A DNA stretch of 24,534 nucleotides, taken from positions 1 to 24,534 of the forward strand of contig CAYVUV010000311.1 in assembly GCA_964455095.1 (NCBI GenBank), given 5' to 3'. Shown here one piece after another: positions 19,414 through 24,534 of this stretch. The notes beneath the pieces were generated by a model. The model was not told where the DNA came from. It saw only the letters and a list, made by a program, of their open reading frames with translations, and did no database searches. Position 1 is the stretch's first letter. Each line of letters begins with the position of its first letter. The position numbers and the translations under genes were made by a program. Origin of the DNA: CAYVUV01 sp964455095. GTDB lineage: Bacteria; Desulfobacterota; Binatia; HRBIN30; CADEER01.

Positions 19414-21249
19414 TCAATCGGCTTTGTCGCCGAAGCGGTCGACCTGGTTGTGCTGGGCGGGGGCGCTGTAGGTCGCTTCCCAGCACGAGCCGATGCTGTT
19501 GACCAGCTGCGCGGTCACGGCGGGGTCCTGGGCGAGGAACTGCGCGACCCCGACCGGTGCGGGCAGCCCGAGGGGCTCGTCCTTGCCCTTCATCTGCAGC
19601 TTCGCGGTGCCGCCCTGTCCGCCCTTCAGCATGATCGACCGCACGCCCTCGGCGCTGCCGTCCTTGTTCTTGTACTTGAAGCCCTGGCTGAACGCCTTCC
19701 AGCACGGACGGCCGCCGCAGGTTCCGCCCGCCGGCGCCGTGGCGACCATGACCAGGGCCGGAGTGCCGCCGCTGCGGTCGTAGACGCACAGCGCGAAGTC
19801 GGTCGTCGTCAGCGGGTTGCCGAATTCGCTGATGAAGACGTTGCCTCGCGACCAGCGCCAGAGCAGGCTGTCGCGGCTGTCGCGGTCGGAGTCGCGCAGC
19901 TGCAGCGCGGAGCTCGCCTCGACCACCGGGGCGCTGCAGCCGCTGCGCGGCGTGGCGGCGCACAACGGCCCCGGCGTCGACGTCGGAGAAGGTGAGGGCG
20001 TCGCGCTCGCGGTCGGTGTCGGCGAGGCGGTCGGTGTGTTGGTGGCCGTCGGCGTGACGGTCGGCGTGCGCGTCGGCGTCGCGGTCGGTGTGCGCGTGCG
20101 GGTGAACGTCGGTGTCGACGTCGGCGTGCGGGTGGGCGTCGCGGTCGGCGTCTGCGTGGGCGTGTTCGTCGGTGTCGCGCTGGGCGGTGGCGATGTGTTG
20201 GTGGCCGTGGCGGTCGGCGTGATGGTCGGCGTCATCGTGCTGGTCGCGGTCGGCGTCGGCAGCGGCGGCGCGCCCACGGCATCGGCAAATACCTGCAGCA
20301 GCCCGGCGCCGTACGCAATCGCCTCCGGGTAGAAGGTGCGGGCGTAGAGTTGCAGCATGCTCTCGTTGGCGGTGTTCGGCTGGCCGAGGAACACCACCGG
20401 TACGACGGGACCGCCGTCGCCGCCGGTGTTCTCGACGTAAGCCGACCCGGTGTGGAGGTCGGAGCCGCCGGGGCCGCTGCCGGTCGTACTGAGCAATTCG
20501 TCGGGAATCCACCAGTCGTCGGCGCAGAGCAGGTCGCAGCCCCAATCGCCGATGCGGTCGATCTCGAAGTGGTCGTCGACGAAGAAGCCGCCCGTCACGA
20601 AGTGCAGCGACGGGAACATCTGCTTGAACACGCTGTTGGGTTGCGGGCTCGAATCCTCGTGCAGCACCGCCTGGTAGACCGTCTTGTCGTAGATGAGCTG
20701 CGCCAGCTCTTCGACGAAGCCCTTGGCGGTCGGCGGCGTGGCGAACTTGGGCGTCACGGTGGCGAAGTTCATCGCCGGGAAGTTGCCCGGCCCCCAGCCC
20801 TCGAAGTCGTCGCCCAGGGCGTGGTCGTCGTCGTGGGTGTGCGCCGGCGAGGTCATGTCCTGGATGAAATGCAGCGCCCGTCCCATGCGGTGAAACGCCG
20901 CGTCGGTGCCGACCAGGTTGTTGGCCAGGTAGGCGTTGATCGCCTCGTTGTACTGGTCCTGCGAATTGTTGTTTGCCGAGCCGGAGCCGAAGGCGAAGAC
21001 GGGCGCCGAGTCGGTCTGCGGGTTGTAGAAGTGGCCGAGCGAGCGAGTCGCGGGAACGTCCTCGTTGTCCGAACCGTTGCCGACCTCGGTGCGGTACGTC
21101 GGCGTGTAGAAGGGATTGCCGAGGATGTCGACCGACCAATGCGCCAGCCCGCGGTGCACGACGGTGTTCTCGTGCGCGCGCGCCGGCGCGACGCCGGCGA
21201 CGATGGCGAAGACGGCCGCCCACCACAGCATCGGACGTCGCGCCGTCAT
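19414..21249 (-). CDS. Secreted zinc-dependent phospholipase C-like protein with Thr/Pro linker
   Basis: Predicted 611-aa protein. Signal peptide residues 1-25 ('AAVFAIVAGVAPARA'). The catalytic domain (~26-325) has H127-x3-D131-x3-P135-x-H137 in 'RALHFIQDMTSPAHTHDDDH', the zinc-ligand motif of the phospholipase C/S1-P1 nuclease fold. Residues ~330-427 are an almost pure TPTxTPTx linker. Residues ~445-611 are a separate beta-rich domain ('LRDSDRDSRDSLLWRW', 'FALCVYD', 'PAGGTCGGRPCWKA', 'IMLKGGQGGTAKLQMKGKD') that I recall as a recurring C-terminal module in related uncultured lineages, with unknown role. The start is set by overlap (ATGA) with the upstream HEAT gene, giving translational coupling. 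Confidence 0.85.
   Translation of the reverse strand: MTARRPMLWWAAVFAIVAGVAPARAHENTVVHRGLAHWSVDILGNPFYTPTYRTEVGNGSDNEDVPATRSLGHFYNPQTDSAPVFAFGSGSANNNSQDQYNEAINAYLANNLVGTDAAFHRMGRALHFIQDMTSPAHTHDDDHALGDDFEGWGPGNFPAMNFATVTPKFATPPTAKGFVEELAQLIYDKTVYQAVLHEDSSPQPNSVFKQMFPSLHFVTGGFFVDDHFEIDRIGDWGCDLLCADDWWIPDELLSTTGSGPGGSDLHTGSAYVENTGGDGGPVVPVVFLGQPNTANESMLQLYARTFYPEAIAYGAGLLQVFADAVGAPPLPTPTATSTMTPTITPTATATNTSPPPSATPTNTPTQTPTATPTRTPTSTPTFTRTRTPTATPTRTPTVTPTATNTPTASPTPTASATPSPSPTSTPGPLCAATPRSGCSAPVVEASSALQLRDSDRDSRDSLLWRWSRGNVFISEFGNPLTTTDFALCVYDRSGGTPALVMVATAPAGGTCGGRPCWKAFSQGFKYKNKDGSAEGVRSIMLKGGQGGTAKLQMKGKDEPLGLPAPVGVAQFLAQDPAVTAQLVNSIGSCWEATYSAPAQHNQVDRFGDKAD
20000..20260. repeat. Degenerate tandem repeat coding for the Thr/Pro linker
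   Basis: A ~6-bp period (gtcggc/gtggcg-like units on the plus strand) encodes TPT-x repeats on the minus strand. The same type of repeat, less regular, is at about 14860-15080 in the dockerin-like gene. Such tracts can change length by slippage without breaking the frame, since the unit is a multiple of three. Confidence 0.75.
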
Positions 21250-22214
21250 GGCCGTGCCTCGAGGGCGGTGAGGCGCCGCTCGGCGATCTTGCCGACCGGC
21301 GTCTTGCGGTCGCGCAGCTTGCGCAGCGCCGCCGCGGCGTCGGCATCGCCGATGTCGGTCAAGCGATCGACGGCCCATTCGGCCAGCCCGCGGCTGCGCC
21401 CCTGCGCGACCTGCTCGAGACTGGCGACCTGCTCCGCCGTCGACTGCGTCGCCAGGTGGCGCTCGGTCTGCGCGATCAACGCATAGCTCTTCCACGCCCC
21501 GCGCGGATCGTCGAGGATCGCCTGCAGGCGCCCGCCCGCCACCGCGGCGGTGAACAACCCGAGGGCGTAGGTGGCGTCCTTCTGCACCGCCGGGTCGGCG
21601 GAGAACGTCGCCTGCACGACCAGATCGACGGCGCGCTCGTCGCCGAGCATGGCCAGCGCGCCCGCCGCCACCACGCGTACGTCGGGGTCGGCGTGGGCGA
21701 GAAACGGCGCGATCAACGGCACGTCGCGCTGCAGCCCGAGCCGCCCCAGCGCGGCAATGGCCGTCTTGAGCACGCCCAGATCGCTCTCCGACCGCACCAG
21801 CACGCGCAAGCGGCTGGCGGCGCGCCGGTCGGCGAGAATGCGCAGCGTGGTCGCCGCGCGGCGGCGCACTTTGACGTCGCCATCGGCCGTCGCCGCCACC
21901 ACCGCGTCGACGCTGTCGCGGTCGCGCATCTCGGCGATGGCGCTGCAGGCGAGCATCTTCTCCGCCCGGTCGCCGGAGCGGGCCGCATCGCGCAGGGTCG
22001 GCAGCACCTGCGCGCGCCGCGCCATCAGCGCGGTCGCGATGGCGTTGCGCTCCTCACGCGGCGCAGTCTTGAAGGCGCGCAGGAGCACGCGCGGATCGGC
22101 CGTGCTGTAGTCGGGCTGAGCCTGACCGACCGCCGGCAGGATCGCGCAAGCGATCAGGGCCAATAGCCCGGCGACGGCTCGCAACCCTCGTCCCCCCGAT
22201 GTCCTACCGACCAT
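21246..22214 (-). CDS. Exported HEAT-repeat protein
   Basis: Predicted 322-aa protein. An N-terminal hydrophobic signal ('GLLALIACAILPAVGQAQ') precedes about six to seven HEAT-like helical pairs ('AEKMLACSAIAEMRDRDSVD', 'VKVRRRAATTLRILADRRAA', 'PDVRVVAAGALAMLGDERAV', 'PAVQKDATYALGLFTAAVAG'). These repeats bind other proteins; no enzymatic motif is present. The stop overlaps the start of the phospholipase gene (ATGA), so the two are made together and may form a complex outside the cytoplasm. ATG 22214 lacks a visible Shine-Dalgarno; the frame remains open further upstream through repeat DNA. Confidence 0.85.
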   Translation of the reverse strand: MVGRTSGGRGLRAVAGLLALIACAILPAVGQAQPDYSTADPRVLLRAFKTAPREERNAIATALMARRAQVLPTLRDAARSGDRAEKMLACSAIAEMRDRDSVDAVVAATADGDVKVRRRAATTLRILADRRAASRLRVLVRSESDLGVLKTAIAALGRLGLQRDVPLIAPFLAHADPDVRVVAAGALAMLGDERAVDLVVQATFSADPAVQKDATYALGLFTAAVAGGRLQAILDDPRGAWKSYALIAQTERHLATQSTAEQVASLEQVAQGRSRGLAEWAVDRLTDIGDADAAAALRKLRDRKTPVGKIAERRLTALEARP

Positions 22215-22355
22215 GTGTAAGTTCTCGCTGCCCCAATGCCGCTGCCGTTCGTCGCACGGGCCGGCGCTCCGGCAGGAGACGCCTGCCCTGCGCGACGAAT
22301 CTATTCCTGTACTTGGGCCGCAACGCAGGGTCAAGAAAAAAGCTTCCAGAGAGTA

Positions 22356-22490
22356 TTCACCGCGAAGGGCACGAAGACCACGAAGGGCAGCCAGCAGAAT
22401 TCTTGGCCGCGAAAAGGCGCAAGAGGCACAAAGGAAGAACGCGGACTTCTCCATCCCTTTCTTTTGCGCCTTTTGCGTCCTCTCGCGGCT
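22356..22490. repeat. Dispersed CACGAAG-family repeats in a gene-free gap
   Basis: 22356-22385 matches the 14571-14600 arm at 27 of 30 positions. It is followed by an imperfect inverted pair with arms containing GCGAAAAGGCGCAA (from ~22409) and TTGCGCCTTTTGCG (~22463). The 22215-22593 interval shows nothing else; any reading frames through it are repeat-derived. Confidence 0.75.
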
Positions 22491-22593
22491 GATCTTATGG
22501 ACCATCGGCGTCAGCACCAGACGCGATGCCATCTGGGAGAGCTGCACGGCGCTGATCTGCAACGAGCTGCGCGCCAGACTGCGCGGGTTGACC

Positions 22594-23577
22594 TCAGCCA
22601 TGGCGGCGCGGGACGGGCCACCGCACGGTGAGCCAGCGCCGCAGCTGGGCGTCGCTGCGCATGCGCGCGCAGGCCGGCATCAGCGCCTCGCCGCAGGGGA
22701 CGAAGGTGCGCGCGATCGTCAGCGCCGCGCCGTCGGTCAGCGGCAGGGAGGTCTTGCCGGGATGCCCGGTGACGGCGAGTCGCAAGCCGGCGGCCGCGAC
22801 GGCCGCGCGGCTCTGCGCATCGCAGTGGCCGTTCGGATAGGCGAAGATCACCGGTGCGCTGCCGGTCAGGTCGGTCAGGTACGCCTGGCAGTCGCGGATC
22901 TCGGCCGTCGCTCGCGCGGGGTCGATGCGCCCGAGATCGGTGTGCCACATCGTGTGGTTTCCCAGGATCACGTGCGGATCGCGGGCAAAGGCGCGCAGCT
23001 CGTCGGGGGTCAACGGGCGGTCGGTGTCGCTCATCGGTCGCAACGCGTCGGCGCCGAACGTGTTGCGCACGGTTGCCTCGATCGCGGCAGGCGCACAGGG
23101 CTTGAGCGCCGCGATCTCGCGCCGAATCGCCTCCATCGGCACGCCGCGGCGGCGTCGTTCTCGGTAGACCACGTCCCACCAGAAGGCGCGGCCCGCGGCG
23201 ACATGCCCGGCGCTGATGAAGAACGTCGCCGGCACCGACAGCGCGCGCAGGATCGGCAGGGCGCGCTGGTTGTTCGCGTAGCCGTCGTCGAATGTGAGCA
23301 GGGCGTAGTACCCGTCGGGGTCGAGCTCGTCGAGCAGGTCGGCCGGGCGGAGGAAGCGATAGCCATGGGCGAGAAAGTGCTCGAGGAAGCGCGCCAGCTC
23401 GTTGATGAGCAGCGGCTGCGCCGGCCAGACGCGGTCGCGCGCCACTTCGGCGGCGCTCTCGAAGACGCTGTGGAACATGAAGCCGAGCAGCGCCGGCCGC
23501 TCGCGCCGGCGCCCGAGGGTCGCTGCCGCCAGGCGGTCGTCGAGCCAGTCGACGCTGCGTGTGAGGTTCCGTTTCAT
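22594..23577 (-). CDS. Polysaccharide deacetylase family protein (CE4/NodB)
   Basis: Predicted 327-aa protein. NodB motif 1 'LLTFDDGYANN' (D97, D98), motif 2 'HTMWHTD' (H208, H212) completing the metal triad, and 'FAYPNGHCD' as motif 3. 'LGFMFHSV' is the typical opening strand. A ~65-residue insertion between motifs 1 and 2 ('AFWWDVVYRERRRRGVP' onward) is the one seen in exopolysaccharide-associated deacetylases. No signal peptide, so cytoplasmic or membrane-surface action is likely. ATG 23625 is an alternative start (GGAAGG only 2 nt upstream). Likely acts on N-acetylated surface-polysaccharide precursors, in line with the nearby GT4 enzyme. Confidence 0.9.
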   Translation of the reverse strand: MKRNLTRSVDWLDDRLAAATLGRRRERPALLGFMFHSVFESAAEVARDRVWPAQPLLINELARFLEHFLAHGYRFLRPADLLDELDPDGYYALLTFDDGYANNQRALPILRALSVPATFFISAGHVAAGRAFWWDVVYRERRRRGVPMEAIRREIAALKPCAPAAIEATVRNTFGADALRPMSDTDRPLTPDELRAFARDPHVILGNHTMWHTDLGRIDPARATAEIRDCQAYLTDLTGSAPVIFAYPNGHCDAQSRAAVAAAGLRLAVTGHPGKTSLPLTDGAALTIARTFVPCGEALMPACARMRSDAQLRRWLTVRWPVPRRHG

Positions 23578-23639
23578 CGCCGCGCCGGCTTGAGCTATCA
23601 CGCCGGTCGTGAGCAGCAAACGCATTGCCTTCCGCCTGG

Positions 23640-23840
23640 CCGCATCCGTGCCCGGCGCCAGGGCGACGCTCCCGCGGAGCCTTCTGCCACATTGAGGCAC
23701 GGCTCGGCAGGAGCCTCGCTCTCCCGTTCGGAGAAAATCGACAGTCTCCAACGGGGGATGCCTCAGAAGTCGTAGTGGCGCGGGCGTCTCTGCCGGCAAG
23801 GGGCGCGCAGCGCCGGGGGCGGCGGGCAGGGACGCGCGCC
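23640..23840. repeat. Repeat-like intergenic DNA
   Basis: Gene-free stretch between the deacetylase and methyltransferase. On the minus strand it reads as GC-rich segments containing palindromic pieces such as GGGCGCGCGTCCC and TCGGAG/CTCCGA-like arms, and frames through it give Arg/Pro-rich noise. It resembles intergenic repeat DNA but has no second copy in this window. Confidence 0.4.
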
Positions 23841-24534
23841 CTACTGCCGTTCGCGTTTTGCCGGGGGAAGCCCGCGCACGAACAGGAGTCGCGGCGCCAG
23901 CGCCGAGCCGCCGGGGAGTGCCTGCGCGAGATCGAGACCCACCGCTGCGGCCAGACGCTGCAGGTGGCGCGCGGTGAGGTAGGTCTCGCGCCTGCCGAAG
24001 ATCGCCGGTTGCGTGCCCGACAGCTGGAAGCAGAGCCCGGTGAACAGCACGCGCAGCGCGTAGGCGACCGGGCGCAGGTCGCCCGCGCGCAGGCCGTCGG
24101 AGAGCTTGCGCAGGTAGAAGCGATAATCGTGGTAGTTGATGACCAGGCCGCCGCCGGGGCGGAGGACCCGAGCGATTTCGCGCAGCGCAGCGCGGTTGTC
24201 GGTGTAGGGCAGGACCAGCCGGCAGATCACCGCGTCGGCCCATTGCGATCGCACCGGCAGCGCTTCGGCCGCGGCGCGGATCATCGCCAGACGCGCCCGG
24301 GGCTCACGCGCGCGCAACAGCTGGCGCGCGCTGTCGAGATGCTCCGCCGCGAGGTCGACGCCGACGCAGACGGCGTCGCCCAGGAAGGGCAGCAGCTCCT
24401 GGCCGGCGCCGCATCCGACGTCGAGGACGCGCGCCACCGCTCCGGCGTGTCGGCGCAGCGCGGCCGATGCGTCCGCCGTGGGATCGCCGAGGAATCGCTC
24501 CCATCTGCGGCGCGGATCGAACGGTGGCGGCTTC
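23841..24534 (-). CDS. SAM-dependent methyltransferase (class I), 5' end outside window
   Basis: The frame stays open to the window end, and the residues upstream of the internal GTG at 24437 ('PPPFDPRRRWERFLGD' and 'ALRRHAGAVARVLD') look genuine, so the gene continues past 24534. Motif I 'VLDVGCGAGQELLPFLG', acidic motif II residue in 'CVGVDLAAEHLDSAR', post-motif 'ADAVICRLVLPYTDN' and 'VLRPGGGLVINYHDYRF' place it in the Methyltransf_11 group. The C-terminal ~90 residues include a hydrophobic 'YALRVLFTGLCFQL' segment. Substrate unknown; neighbours suggest glycan or lipid modification. Confidence 0.88.
   Translation of the reverse strand, partial: KPPPFDPRRRWERFLGDPTADASAALRRHAGAVARVLDVGCGAGQELLPFLGDAVCVGVDLAAEHLDSARQLLRAREPRARLAMIRAAAEALPVRSQWADAVICRLVLPYTDNRAALREIARVLRPGGGLVINYHDYRFYLRKLSDGLRAGDLRPVAYALRVLFTGLCFQLSGTQPAIFGRRETYLTARHLQRLAAAVGLDLAQALPGGSALAPRLLFVRGLPPAKRERQ

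Noticed and set aside
19196..19471. Short plus-strand frame over the dispersed repeat
   Set aside because: It is made entirely of repeat sequence and hairpins, with no protein-like features.
1..24534. tRNA or rRNA genes
   Set aside because: None recognised on either strand by reading; a covariance-model scan would be needed to exclude short structured RNAs.

Overview
The window is high-GC bacterial DNA, with low-density gene packing, many short dispersed intergenic repeats, and several exported proteins with long Thr/Pro-rich linkers. Two F420-type oxidoreductases (LLM and PPOX classes), a DUF1329 protein, a DNRLRE-type surface protein and a zinc phospholipase C with a recurring C-terminal domain together suggest an uncultured 'deltaproteobacterial' lineage such as Candidatus Binatota. 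That assignment is inference from gene content; no rRNA or marker gene is present.

Region 1 (1-1681): the end of a GC-rich dispersed repeat, an exported DUF1329 protein, and the left part of a second repeat family. Region 2 (1682-6988): a visibly less GC-rich 5.3-kb insertion. It starts and ends with a 19-bp terminal inverted repeat (17/19 match) and is flanked by a perfect 9-bp direct repeat, CCCTCACCT. The insertion splits a copy of a dispersed repeat whose unsplit form is at 19222-19377, so the window contains its own empty-site reference. It carries a SWIM-zinc-finger DDE transposase, a divergently transcribed ribbon-helix-helix protein, and five cargo genes of unknown or tentative function: a SocA/Panacea-like protein, a 74-aa protein with a 249-aa winged-helix-like partner, a coiled-coil/zinc-ribbon protein and a two-helix membrane protein. 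The transposase/RHH divergent promoter holds a perfect 14-bp palindrome over the transposase -10, and both genes look leaderless. A 39-bp inverted repeat lies downstream of the RHH gene.

Region 3 (7085-11934): an LLM-oxidoreductase/SDR pair, a triple-hairpin repeat between convergent genes, an SMP-30/gluconolactonase-like protein, a Tat-type exported GNAT-like protein overlapping a DNRLRE surface protein with a CTERM-like tail, and a PPOX-class F420-type enzyme. Region 4 (12058-17627): an orphan soluble PAS histidine kinase, a second SDR, an exported Thr/Pro-rich protein ending in a dockerin-like loop, and a TauD-like dioxygenase translationally coupled to a class I glutamine amidotransferase. 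Region 5 (17638-19413): hexanucleotide-repeat hairpins, a GT4 glycosyltransferase, an SDR 3' remnant and the intact dispersed repeat. Region 6 (19414-24534): a secreted zinc phospholipase C coupled to an upstream exported HEAT-repeat protein, two repeat-filled gaps, a polysaccharide deacetylase and a SAM methyltransferase cut by the window end. The glycosyltransferase, deacetylase and methyltransferase suggest an edge of a surface-polysaccharide locus.

The strongest candidate for something undescribed is the 5.3-kb transposon-like unit: its ends, target and regulation can be read directly, while most of its cargo is unrecognised.
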